In this document: one piece after another, positions 47,346 through 57,694 of the stretch
Numbering within the stretch: position 1 is the first letter of the stretch
Layout of the letters: each line of letters starts with the position of its first letter
Origin: Fereydounia khargensis
Lineage: Eukaryota > Basidiomycota > Ustilaginomycetes > Urocystidales > Fereydouniaceae
Assembly (NCBI GenBank): GCA_026413255.1
Contig: JAOCZO010000014.1
Location: 248,001-312,000, forward strand
DNA: 64,000 nucleotides
Direction of reading: 5' to 3'
Made by a program: the position numbers and the translations under genes
The notes under the pieces: generated by a model
The model's database searches: none
What the model saw: only the letters and a program-made list of their open reading frames with translations
Told to the model about the DNA's origin: nothing

Positions 47346-49986
47346 TTAGATGCCATCCATCCACGCCGCAATACGCCGCCACGTCTGGCTCCGCTCGGGC
47401 TCAAACCAGTTGAACAGCAGATAGTCGTGGATCGCATCCCGCACCTCGTCCAGCACCACCTCCCGATCCTCTCGCTCCGACTCTTCCTCCACCTGCACCG
47501 CCGCCCGCGACTCGGTTCGCGATCCCGATCCCGATCCTGATCCTAGCGATCCTCGTCCACCTTTACCTTCCTCCGCCCCCTCCTTGTCCCTGTCTGGCTC
47601 CGCTGCAGAGACCGTGATCGTAGGTGCTCCTGTGCCGCTCGTCTGCTCGACATTCACCTTGGCCGTCCTTGCCTCGCCTCCCTCGACTTTGACCGGTAGC
47701 TCTACCGCTGGCGAGCCCTCGCTCTCACCCTCATCCGACACAATCGTGCGCCATTCAGACAGTGGCGTCGACACGGCGCTCTGCACAAAGCTCATGTCCT
47801 TGGGGCGAGGATAGTCGAACCGTGCCGCCAGTCCAACAGCATCCAGATCCTCGCTCAGCTTGTCGCCGCTGTATCGCGGCCGACCACGTTTGGTACCTGC
47901 AGCGAGGCGGTGCGCTAGAGTCAGGTGCTGGTCGTGCGAAATCTCTGCACTTCCGCTCGTAATGTAAATATGCTTGGGAAAACCCTCGAATCCCCAGTGC
48001 GGCGGCTTGCCCCCCTTCTCCGGCGCAAGCTGCAGCGAGATGCTCGACAGGTACGGGTTGCGGTACGTCTCGCGCGCAGCAAGGTTGCCCAGGAACGCCG
48101 AAACCGCCGTGTTGCGGAATGCCAGACTCGGCGAGATAATGTCAGAATTCTTGTTCATGTACACGGACGACATGAGGTTCGGCGCACCCGTCGGCCCGCT
48201 GTGTGAGCGCGACACGTCCGCCCATGGTGAAAGGAGGAGCAACGCGCCTGGCATGCGCTCCACCTCTTCGTCTCGTAGATATCGGCAGAGTGCCAGCGCC
48301 AGATTGCCTCCGGCGCTGTCGCCGGCAATCACGATCCGATCAGGATCAAAGCCACACACACGCACCAGGTACAGGTAGCCGGCAAGTGCATCCAAAAGTG
48401 CCGCAGGGTAGCTACCTGCCTTGGGTTTCCCTGGTACACAGAGACGGTAGTCCAGACTGAACGAACGTTGCAGCCTGCCAGCACTCGGCTGTTCCGCATA
48501 GTCGGCCGTCGATGTTTCCGCCTCGCCCTTGGTGGTCCGCTTGGATGGCTTGGCCTCGTCTGCTGCATTGTTGCTAGAGCTGGATGAAGACTCCGGATCG
48601 GAATACTGTCGACTTTGGTAGATCTCGTCCATGTACCGCAATGCTTGCGTGTTGACTGCCGCAGTGACATCCTTTTCGTGTGCGGTTCCAATCTGTGGTC
48701 TTGCTTGTCAGTAAATATGCTTAATGTAGAAGACACATCGTAAGTCTACTCACCCAGTAGGCGCCACCATGGAGATGGTACATGACCTTTTCTCCGGGCG
48801 CGGCTCTACGACCAACGCCGCCTTGGTTCTGACAGTCGCCATACCAAAAGCCGCAAGTCCTAGTCGCAGAAATCCCCTGTGCCTTGCGTGCTCGGGCGAT
48901 CTCTCCGCGGATCTCGTACTCGGGTACTGGGTCGACCCAAACAAACTTGGAGCGCACCGTCTTGGAATGTGGCACTTCCTTGGCAAGGTCACGGCCGAGG
49001 TTTGTGTGAGTGCGGAAGGTGAGCTTGGTGCCATGGCGGAAGAGGTTGATCATGGTAGCCTTCTTCCACGACCAGTTGCGACGGGCTCGCTTGGAGGGCA
49101 CAGCATTGGTGACGGACCACTTGGGAAGATGGTACAACCCAATGGCGAGACCAAAGTAGGCATAGTACATGTACTTGTACGGATGCTTTGCCCAGATGGG
49201 GCACTCTTGGTTGAATTCAGACTCGTGTCCAGCACCTTGGAGAGGAAAGTCCTTGATCGGAATCGGGATCTTGGGTAGTGCAAGCTTATCGGTCAGCTGC
49301 GCGGGGACGGAGAGCCTGGGTATTGACAGGCGTCCAAAGCTGGCGGAGGATCGGGCCTGATGAGGACTGTGACTGCGGGCCCTTTGAGGTGCGGCCTTAT
49401 CGTGATGGGATCGTGGTCTACCGCGACTGTCGTTACGAGAGAGGCCATCACGAGGCGAGGGGATGTCCGGGTTAGACTGCTCAAAGTCTCGCAGAGCAGC
49501 TTCTTGCGCTCGGTCCATCTCTTCCACGTTGCGCATCTGTTTCTCCTTGATGGCCTGCAGTGACTCGTCCTCGTCCTCGTCCTCGTCCTCGTCACCATTG
49601 CGATCCTCGTCGTTTTGCTGAAAAGACTGAGCCACATCGACCCAATCGTCTTGCTCGTGGGTCACGGACTGGCTACGTCGAGTGGAGCGCCTGGCAGATC
49701 TAGAGCGCGACTTGGAGAGCCGGAGACCGGCAAGGCGGAGAGATGGTCCGTCAACCTTTACACCTGGCTTGGTAGATGTCGGAGAGGTAGGGCTGGAGAG
49801 CGACTCGGAGAGATATTTGTGAGCATTGATGGAGGTGACGATACCTTGGTCGTGCTCTGGTATTGTCTGTCGGGGATCTGAGGCGAGAAAAGAGTCGAAC
49901 TTTTCGCCAGGGATGGTGTGGATCGAAGGTCGTCCAGCCGGACGGGGCGGCAGCTTGGAAGAGGAAGCGGTAGATGATGATGGCAT
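47346..49986 (-). CDS. HSL-type alpha/beta hydrolase (esterase/lipase) with long disordered flanks
   Basis: Two exons, 48754-49986 and 47346-48692, with a 61-bp intron in phase 0, give 859 residues. The oxyanion-hole motif HGGAYW ends exon 1 (about residue 410), and the nucleophile elbow GDSAGGNLALALC follows in exon 2 (about 533). Between them lie DYRLCVP and YPAALLDALAGYLYLVRVCG, typical of the hormone-sensitive-lipase group. AIHDYLLFNWFEPERSQ near the C-terminus supplies the likely catalytic His. About 230 Ser/Arg/Asp-rich residues precede a conserved region starting around SEFNQECPIWAKHPYKYMYY, and an acidic insert of some 120 residues separates the fold from its last helix. Start MPSSSTASSS is preferred; the frame is open to another ATG at 50559, but that stretch has repeat-derived composition. 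Substrate unknown; sterol or lipid esters are possible. Confidence 0.82.
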
Positions 49987-51074
49987 AGTGACCGTCTGTG
50001 TTGTTGTAGATGCAGATGCAGACTTTTCAGCTGTAGAAATATGGCGAGAGGAAAAGAGCAGCAAGTCTATGGGATGGGTGTGATAAGTAAGCAAGGCAAG
50101 GCGAGGCAAGGCAAGGCCCAAGCCAAGCAGGTCCAAAATCTGGCCGTGTGGTCTATGAATGCGTAGCAGTAATGTCGGAGCCTGATGATGGGTGGCGTCG
50201 TGTGGCGAATAGAGGCGATATATCCGAAAGAGAACGGGGTCAGGAATGGTCAGGAATGCTGGGGTGGGTTTGTATGGGAAGGAAGATAGGAGGCCCGAGT
50301 GGAGCCAAATGGAAGAACTGAGCAGCGAGCCGCGCCGAGTGGAGGGGGACCAGGCCAGAATGGGGTGACTTGGCAGGCCAGGCGAAACCGGGCGACGTGC
50401 CGGCTGGCTGGCCTTGCCTGGGCTGCCGAATGCGAAAACCAAAGCGGTGCGGTGCGGTGCGGTGCGGTGCGTGACAGACAGACAGACAGTGCAGTAGTAG
50501 TGCGCCTGTGTTTCAATCGACCTCCCTCCACTTGGTCTCGCCCCAAGCCGAATTTCCATTCTTCCAACTCTAAGTAAGTTACTCTACTTTTTCTCTCGCA
50601 AAATCACACCACACTCTCCCTGTCTCGGCATGCTCCGCCATGCCGTTCTTACGGCAGCCCTTAGCACACCAACACGCGTGGGGGCGACAGACAGACAGAG
50701 ACAAAGATGGAGACACAGACGGGTCGGCTGGCAAGGCAGGGCAGGGCAGGTTAGGGCAGGGTTGCCTCCCTCAAGGGTTCTCCCCTTCTCGGCTCTCTAA
50801 CCGGCAACGTGTCTGGGCCGCCCCTCACTCGACACACGCAGTATGACGTTTCCTACGCATCTCCCACGCGGCTCGGATCTCGGCGCACATGCCCACAACC
50901 CGCGACCCTCAAGCCAATCAACACCACTAGCCCCACGCATACGAGCTACAGCACTGTACTGTACTGTACAGTCTGTGGTGTACCTGCAGACCCTCTGCAC
51001 ACTTGCACACATACAGACATGGACATAGCGAATGCAGCACAGTATTGTAGTCTACTCGTGTATGATGTATTGCA
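49987..51074. promoter_or_regulatory. Upstream region of the hydrolase and 3' region of UBP8
   Basis: About 1.1 kb. 49987-50560 is the hydrolase leader and promoter. It includes (GGTGC)5 at 50446-50470 and a short GACA run just after it. 50600-51070 holds a palindromic TACTGTACTGTACAGT at 50957-50972. No gene is seen. Confidence 0.5.
50446..50470. repeat. (GGTGC)5 pentanucleotide repeat
   Basis: Five perfect units, followed by GTGACAGACAGACAGACAG. Confidence 0.9.
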
Positions 51075-53153
51075 TCAGCGACCAGCCACATTTTTGAGAC
51101 TTCGCCGCTTGTAGCACAACTGATACGCGCGCGCACCAAGCACATCGCCCAGCTTGGCTGGCGTCACCTTGTCGTCGTCAAACCGATACCACTGTTCACG
51201 CCACTTGGAAAAGTTGGTGTAGTGTCCCGTGTTCATCGATCCCTCGTGCACCACCACCGTGAAGAGGTCATACAGATACGCCCTGTTGTCCAATCCCATG
51301 GTCAGATTCTCTGTTGCTGTCCATCAGCATCAGCAGTACCGCCAACACAACTCACTCTGGGTCCGGGTTCAGGCTGGCTGGGTCGTTCCGCACCACTGCT
51401 GTGGAAAACTCCCGCATGTCGAGCACCAGTGGGAACCGAACACGAGTGTCAATCTTGATTGCCGACGAATTGTGCTCAAAGCGCTGCAAGACAAGACGAG
51501 CGGTAGCCGTCAGCGTCAAGTTATCATCACAGCAGGTCCAAACTCACCTTTAGCTGGATACAAAGCACAGGAGGTAGTCGGCACAGACTCAGCTGCTTGG
51601 TTGCTGTCGACATGCCTCCACAGGTGCTACATGTGTAGTCATCGTTGCCTAGCTTTTCCGTCGAGCAGTATCTGTGGACCAGCGCGCCAAAGGTCAGTTG
51701 GTTGCATCCCAACTATCACAAAGTAACGCGTAGCTCACCTCTGCAAGCAGATTGTCAGGTGCTGCTCCTCTTCTGTGCCTTCGCGCTCAGACGTGACCTT
51801 TTTCAGCTCGTCCTTCTTGTTCTTTGCCTTGTTCTTCTTCGAACTAGCATCATGGCCGTCGGCCAAGCTGTCTTTCCTGCGCATCGATTCGGGCCGGACA
51901 TCCAAGCTGAGGTCCAGCATGGGGTCCTTGGTCGAGTTGACTTTGCCGCACCGTTGACACGTGACGTCGCTCTGCAGTTGTCCCGAAAAGGTACGGTGCA
52001 CCACGCAGGGACACGACGCAACGCTCCCTACCAGCGGTGTGCCCTCCTCGGAGGAGGATCCAGAGCCAGTACCCGAACCCTCATAGTGGTCAAATAGCAC
52101 GTTACAAATGTTGCCATCCTCATAGGGGAACGATGGTAGCCGCGTCCGTTCGAGTGAGCGTGATGTCAGGGCAGCATGCACTCCGTTGAGAGCACTGATG
52201 AACAGCTCATGCGCGTCATGCTGTCCCGCTTGCGAAAGCTCGGATGAGCTCTGGTCGATCCACATGCAGTACAGGAACGAAGTCGGTCCATGAGGGCCTT
52301 TGTCTGGCGTATTGGAGAAGAACTAGCGGATGTTTAAGAGGGTTCACAAGGTCAGCGTCCTAGCACAATTCCGCGAAAACAAAGCGCACTTACCACAGAA
52401 AAGATCTTGTCCATCTCGCACGCCAGACAGGCACGCGATCCGGCACAAAGGGCGGTGTTATGACGGTCACTGAGAAAGTAGTTTCGTAGTAGCGGGTTGT
52501 GCAAGAAAGCCTGGATGATGACGTTCATAAAGCAGGTGGCACCCATGTTGCGCAGTCCTCTTGGTGACCGACATGGTAGACCGGAATCAGTGTCTATGAG
52601 TGGGAGCTTTGCTGTCGGTCGGGCCGAGTCGAGTGAGCATGGGTGGCAGCAGGTGAGGGGCGATGGTGAGTCAACATACCAAAGCTGCTGGTGCGTGGGC
52701 CGGGCACGTTGCCTTTGCTGGTGGACGCAACTCTCCCGCGTTCCCTTTGCTGGACAGTATCAAATGTGGCGTCCAGCACAATGTCGTTGCACCCGCCGCA
52801 GAAGAGCGTGCCATGGATGATATCGAAAGCTGTGTGTGTGATGTAGATGGGATGCACAATTCTGCTGTTAGCCGCATTCACGTCGACATCCAGGAAAGTG
52901 GCACTCACCAAAGCTATGTCCTTGTGACCGGAGGTGCTGGACAATGTGAGCACGGCCCTTGCTGTTGTTCTCGTCGGCCACAAAGCAGCCGGTGAAGGCG
53001 CAATCGAGGCAGATGAAGGGACGATGCAGTTCGATCTCACACTCGCCGCAGGTAGGGTAGTTGAGCTGTTGTTTGTGAGATGCGAAGAGATGTATCGTCA
53101 GTGTCTGCCATCAAGATGCTTGAGGTGTGTCAGTCTTACCTTTCGCCTCTTGG

Positions 53154-53193
<40 letters not shown>

Positions 53194-53442
53194 CTGTTTT
53201 GGCTGTTGCTCTTCGGTGCCCTCGCTGTCTTCTACCTGGATGATTCCCTGCCGGATCTGAGCACCCCACCTGAGGCCCGCTACGTATCGCCTGAGAGCGG
53301 CTTTTGCCTCGGGTGGGAGACGGGCGCTGCTGCCATTGGTGTTGATGTCAGCATCGTCGTTCTCGGATTTGATAGAGACCTTGTCGGTGCCGAGCTTGAG
53401 CTTGTCCTCGAGGTGTGGACATCCAGCTGGAAGGCTCCGCAT
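51075..53442 (-). CDS. UBP8: SAGA-type ubiquitin carboxyl-terminal hydrolase UBP8
   Basis: At least eight exons: 53140-53442, 52909-53065, 52680-52829, 52394-52593, 51739-52322, 51548-51671, one starting at 51483, and a last one ending at 51075. About 610 residues. After an N-terminus with a Gly-Asn repeat comes a ZnF-UBP domain (CGECEIELHRPFICLDCAF, HIVQHLRSQGHSFAFDIIHG, LFCGGCNDIVLD), then a USP fold: Cys box GLRNMGATCFMNVIIQAFL, AGQHDAHELF, two CxxC pairs (CQRC, CSTCGG), LCIQLKRFEHNSSAIKI, and His box VHEGSMNTGHYTNF. ZnF-UBP plus USP is the Ubp8/USP22 design, the SAGA enzyme that deubiquitinates H2B. Introns 1-6 (64-86 bp) agree in phase. The junction between the seventh and last exons (51309-51396) does not resolve with consensus sites. 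Confidence 0.85.
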
Positions 53443-54201
53443 CGCCAGGGAAGCGTGAGCCAGGGTTGGTCGGGTTGGCGGTGGGAGGGTGTGAGAAAAA
53501 AGCGGGGTGAGAGGATGTCTGATTTCGATTCTAGTCCTGGTACTGTATGGTGAGGAAAGTGTGTACGGTCCGCCATGTAAATTGTGTATGGATGTGCATT
53601 CTGGACGCTCTCGCCGGGCCTCGCTAAGGGTTTGGCTTGTCGGCCTGTTGGCTTGTTGGCTTGGGTCGGGGCTCAATCAGAAGGGCTTTGCGGCGGGTCG
53701 TTACTGCAAGTTCGTTGGTTTTGCATACGCGCATCATTCCTAGTACTCCCGCTACTGCACCTGCTCAGGCACTACTGTATCTCTCTGCTCATTCCCGCTT
53801 CATCATAGTCACACTCGTTATTCCACATCCATGCATGTGGTAAAGGGAGCGATTGTTTACCTTTGCCATCATTGCTCCTCCTCCTCGAGTGTAATGTGTG
53901 GGATGACCCTGTGTACAGTATTTGTCTGTATTCATTCCTCTTTAAATCCTCCCGCACCCCCGTCTAGCTTTTTTGAATTTTGTAATTACAGCACACCCAA
54001 AGCTCGGGTTTACTGCATTGGTTTGACGCGGATCCTTTCTGGCTGGTCCGCACGGAAAAAGTGACGGATGGCTGGCCCCCCTGGCTGTTGCACACCACAC
54101 ATTTCATCTTCAGCACCACCACCATCTCGTCGCTATTCGCCCGCTCACCCATTCTCCCGCTAGTCTAGTGCGACCGTCATATAACAACTACAAGAGTCAA
54201 G
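53443..54201. promoter_or_regulatory. Divergent promoter of UBP8 and NC2alpha
   Basis: About 760 bp. TACTGTA/TACAGTA motifs occur at 53541, 53773 and 53914. No gene is seen. Confidence 0.5.
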
Positions 54202-54733
54202 ATGGGGAAACGAAGCGCGCAGTGCAAGTTCCCCGTTGCCAGGATCAAGAAAATCATGCAGGCCGACGAGGATGTTGGCAAGGTCGCTCAGGCTACACCC
54301 GTCCTGATCTGTAAGTAGAGTCAAGACTTGCTATCAATCGTAGGCTTGTCAATGTCCGGACGTGCTGACCGAGTATCCTCCACTTCTACCATTGGCCAGC
54401 CAAAGCACTCGAGCTCTTCATGGAGAGCATCGTCCAGGAAACAGTCAAGGAGACCCGAAGCCGAGGAGCCAAAAAGATGTCCATGTACCATGTGTGAGTT
54501 GGTCGCACCAAACCTCTTGATCATCCGTGCATCCGTGCATCCAACGTTCAACACTGACCTCCTCTCCTCAATCCGACCCTGACAGTAAGCGCACCGTGCA
54601 CTCGAACGAGAACTTTGATTTTCTCAAGGACATTGTGTCCAAGGTGGCCGACCCTGTTGAAGGCACTGAACAGACGGGCGACAACCGGGGTGGCAAGCGG
54701 CGGAAGACTGCCAAGGCCGAGGATTCGGAATGA
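54202..54733 (+). CDS. BUR6: Negative cofactor 2 alpha (DRAP1/BUR6), histone-fold subunit
   Basis: Three exons (54202-54310, 54400-54493, 54586-54733), phases 1 and 2, give 116 residues. [80 protein letters not shown] and LKDIVSKV form an H2A-like histone fold with the NC2alpha pattern. NC2alpha pairs with NC2beta, clamps TBP on DNA and represses or tunes RNA polymerase II initiation. The C-terminal tail is short and basic ([14 protein letters not shown]), a probable nuclear signal. Related histone-fold proteins (Dpb3, CHRAC) are possible alternatives, but [15 protein letters not shown] and FDFLKDIV fit NC2alpha best. Introns are 89 and 92 bp. It is head to head with UBP8. Confidence 0.85.
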
Positions 54734-55660
54734 GGCAAAGCAGCCATACTCGACACGCCATCTCGTGCCCTTCATGTATTTGACCATGTACTCGCATTCT
54801 TGTAACATTATAGCAGCAGTCGCAGCAATCTGTCCCTGTCCAAGCGTCAAGCGTCCAATTGCAGGGTATCTCAATAGATCAATGCCGGCCGACACACAAG
54901 CCCCTGTCATGCCACCAAGCAGGATTGAGCCTGTCTGGCCGTTTGCCCGATTTGATTGACACTCGGAACCCCTGGCTGTCTGGCTGGTGCCTGTAAGTGG
55001 GGGAGAGGGAGAGGGAGAGGCGCGCGCCTTGCTCTCGGCTGGCTGAGCCACCTAGACCAGCGAGCGAGTCCGGTGTGTGAGCATGAGCCAGGCTGGGATT
55101 GAAAGCGGGAATCGTGACAAAAAAAGGGACAAGCAAGCAGGCAAGGGAGCCAGCCAACCAGCCAGCCAGCCAGCCAGCCAGCCCAGCGGCAGGCAGACAC
55201 GCTCAGGCTCTCCCACCGCTGCTGCTGCTGCTGCTGCTGCTGCAACTGCGCGTGGAGGTCCCAGTTCAGACAGGCAGCAGCTCGAGGGCCAGGCAGACAC
55301 CAGAGACGCACAATTCAGGCAGGCAGCTGAGGAGCGCCCGCACACAGAGAGTGTGGCCAAAGACACCCTCCCCTCTGTCCCTTTTCCAGTGACATTTCCA
55401 TTTTACAAGTTGCACCTTCTCCTTCTCCCCTACCTTTCCTTCGAACCTACACGCCATATCGGCAAGGGACACTTCACGACTCGTCTCACACTCAACGCAC
55501 CTACATTCCGGAACATCCAACACCGCCACATCTATCGGCACGCCACCTCTCTTCTGCGGAAAGCTCGAGGACCAGCATCTGCTCAGCCCCCTGCTTCCGT
55601 GTGGCGACCACGTCTCTTCTCAAGTGATACTCACCTCTCCGAGTCCGACACATACCCAAC
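54734..55660. promoter_or_regulatory. Intergenic region and Rab5 leader
   Basis: About 930 bp. It contains a (CCAG)n tract at 55158-55182 and (GCT)8 at about 55217-55243, then a C/T-rich stretch before the Rab5 ATG. The frame 55077-55769 overlaps the true first exon in another phase and is not a gene. Confidence 0.5.
55158..55182. repeat. (CCAG)n tetranucleotide repeat
   Basis: About six tandem units, followed 35 bp later by a GCT trinucleotide run. Confidence 0.85.
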
Positions 55661-56806
55661 ATGTCTGCTGCTCAACAAACTCAGGCCGCCGCTGCCGCTG
55701 CCGCTGCCGATGGCGCCGCTGCTCCACAGAAGCCCTTCCAGACCAAGCTCGTCCTGCTCGGTGCGTTGAAATCGCGTGCTACGCATGTTCTCTTCTGCTG
55801 TACTGACTAGGCATTGTCTTTCTCGTCGCTTACTATCAGGCGAGGCTGCGGTAGGCAAGTCTTCCGTTGTGCTCCGCTTTGTTCAGAATGACTTCCAGGA
55901 GAACAAGGAGCCTACTATTGGCGCTGCATTCCTCACTGTAGGTGTCACGCCCTTTTCATCGCTCTGATTGCATCACGCCCTTCCATCGCCTGCTCACCTC
56001 AATCTCTCCCTTTCTGTGCCCTCTAGCAAAAGTGCCGTCTCGAGGACCGTTTGATCAAGTTTGAGATCTGGGACACGGCGGGACAGGAGCGCTTCCACAG
56101 CCTGGCACCCATGTATTACCGCAACGCCCAGGCCAGCGCCGTTGTCTACGATGTCACCAAGGCGGTAAGTAGAGCAAGCATACGTCACATCATGCGACAC
56201 GATATCTGACTCGATTCATCACTACCCTTGCCAACGTGATACAGAGCTCGTTCGAGAAGGCCAAGTCGTGGGTCAAGGAGCTCCAGCGCCAGGCTAACCC
56301 CAACATCGTGATTGCTCTGGTCGGCAACAAGGTTGACCTGCTCGGCGAGTCTTCTGGCTCGAATGCTGACGAGAACGACGAGGACGACGACACGGCGACC
56401 GCCACTCCCGAGGCTGGCGACAGCAGCTCGCTGCGCGCTGTGCCCAAGGACGAGGCGGAGGCCTATGCCAAGGAGGCTGGCCTGCTCTTCTTTGAGACAA
56501 GTGCCAAGACCGGCGAGGGTGTTGTTGAGGTATTCACGGAGATTGGTGAGTACAATGCTCCGAGGGAATCCTGCTGTTCTCCCACCATCCCAGGCGACGC
56601 AATGGTCGAGCCGCTTTCTGACCCAAAACTCCCTCTGATTGGACCCAACTACAGCCAAGAAGATCCCAATCGACCTTCACCTCGCACGTAGTGCTGCTGC
56701 GGCAGCTACAGGCGGTGCTGCGGGAAGAGCGGGCGCCGGTGGCCAGGGCGGCGCTGTGGACCTGAACGCCAACAACCAGCAGCGACGCGATGCTTGCAAC
56801 TGCTGA
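55661..56806 (+). CDS. Rab5-family small GTPase (YPT5/VPS21)
   Basis: Five exons (55661-55760, 55840-55937, 56027-56164, 56245-56545, 56655-56806) join in phase to 262 residues. G motifs are GEAAVGKSS (P-loop), [10 protein letters not shown] (switch I), [20 protein letters not shown] (switch II), NKVDL and ETSAKTGEG. The order [20 protein letters not shown] and the tail QQRRDACNC, a double-Cys prenylation site, identify Rab5, which governs early endosome fusion; in smuts Rab5 endosomes also move along microtubules with kinesin-3 and dynein. Unusual: an insert of about 35 mostly acidic residues directly after NKVDL ([19 protein letters not shown]), making the protein longer than typical Rab5. 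The N-terminus is Ala-rich. Introns are 79, 89, 80 and 109 bp. Confidence 0.92.
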
Positions 56807-57318
56807 TTCTTGCTCGCTCGCTCGGCTTTCCTCCCAGCTATAGATGGACACCCCCGATGCGTCCAGCCTGTCCTCTTCCTGTTTTCCCCTGTTCCCGTTG
56901 CATGGATACCTGTATATATTGTGGCTGGCTTGGCTTTTGCCCCCAACTCGCTGCCTCTTCTCCCATTTTGACTCTCTATATCTCTCGCGCCGTACGTTTT
57001 GCAACCAACGATTCGTTTCGATTTGATTTGGACCCGATACGAGCCGATCTGCAAGTGATATACAGTGACTGTGAAAGAGAGAGGGTTGAGGGTGACGCTA
57101 CAGTACAGCACAGTACAGTACAGTCCGGTCCCCTGCAGTCTGATACTGTCCAAAGGTGTGATTTTACTCTGTGAGTGTTTCAGAGGGTGACACCTGGGTC
57201 GGGTTTGGTCTGGTTTGGTTGGTTGGTTGGGGTGGCTCGCCCGCCATTGCGTGAGTGCTCTGACAAGCTCACCCCTCACCCGACCGGCCAAACCGAAAGA
57301 GGGGAATCAAGAAAGGCT

Positions 57319-57327
57319 TCCACGTCA
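57319..57327 (-). promoter_or_regulatory. Candidate UPR element upstream of LHS1
   Basis: TGACGTGGA on the minus strand. This is the core bound by XBP1-like bZIP factors, and GRP170/LHS1 is a classic UPR target in other eukaryotes. A single short match could be chance. Confidence 0.4.
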
Positions 57328-57356
57328 GACGCGGATTTTCGGTTGCTGGCAAGGAT

Positions 57357-57381
57357 CAGACAGGCAGGCAGGCAGGCAGGC
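57357..57381. repeat. (CAGG)n tetranucleotide repeat
   Basis: About six tandem units in the LHS1 upstream region. Confidence 0.85.
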
Positions 57382-57694
57382 ACAGGCGGGCAGGCCACGC
57401 GCCTTGGGCTTTGGCTGAGCGCCCCGTGCATTGTAGCGTTGGCGGGGCGTTTCTTCTTCCAGCTCAGCAGCGCTCTTTGGGCCAAGGAAACCAACACTCT
57501 CACCAGCGACTTCTACTAACAACACCATCACAACCATCACGGAAACCACAGTCTTGAGCTCAAACAAGGGAAAGCTTCAGCCCAGCGTACCGCAGCACCG
57601 CACAGCGCTGATACACCTTCTTCTCTCAACCACTTGTAGCAAAGTCACCACATTCGTTTGATTCACACAAAGAGGGTGCCGTCAGCTCACCGTC

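Larger units (their letters stand above)
56807..57694. promoter_or_regulatory. Rab5 3' region and LHS1 promoter
   Basis: About 890 bp. TACAGTA motifs at 57099-57105 and 57114-57120, a (CAGG)n tract at 57357-57381, and on the minus strand TGACGTGGA (57319-57327), which matches the XBP1/Hac1-type unfolded-protein-response element, about 370 bp before the LHS1 start. No gene is seen. Confidence 0.55.

Noticed and set aside
49987-50559. 191-codon N-terminal extension of the hydrolase from an ATG at 50559
   Set aside because: The added sequence is translated GGTGC and GACA repeats and C/T-rich leader; the segment from MPSSSTASS looks like the natural start. Kept as a possibility in the gene entry.
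55077-55769. 230-codon frame over the Rab5 leader
   Set aside because: It overlaps Rab5 exon 1 in another phase; its content derives from CCAG and GCT repeats, whereas the Rab5 exon set is in phase and conserved.
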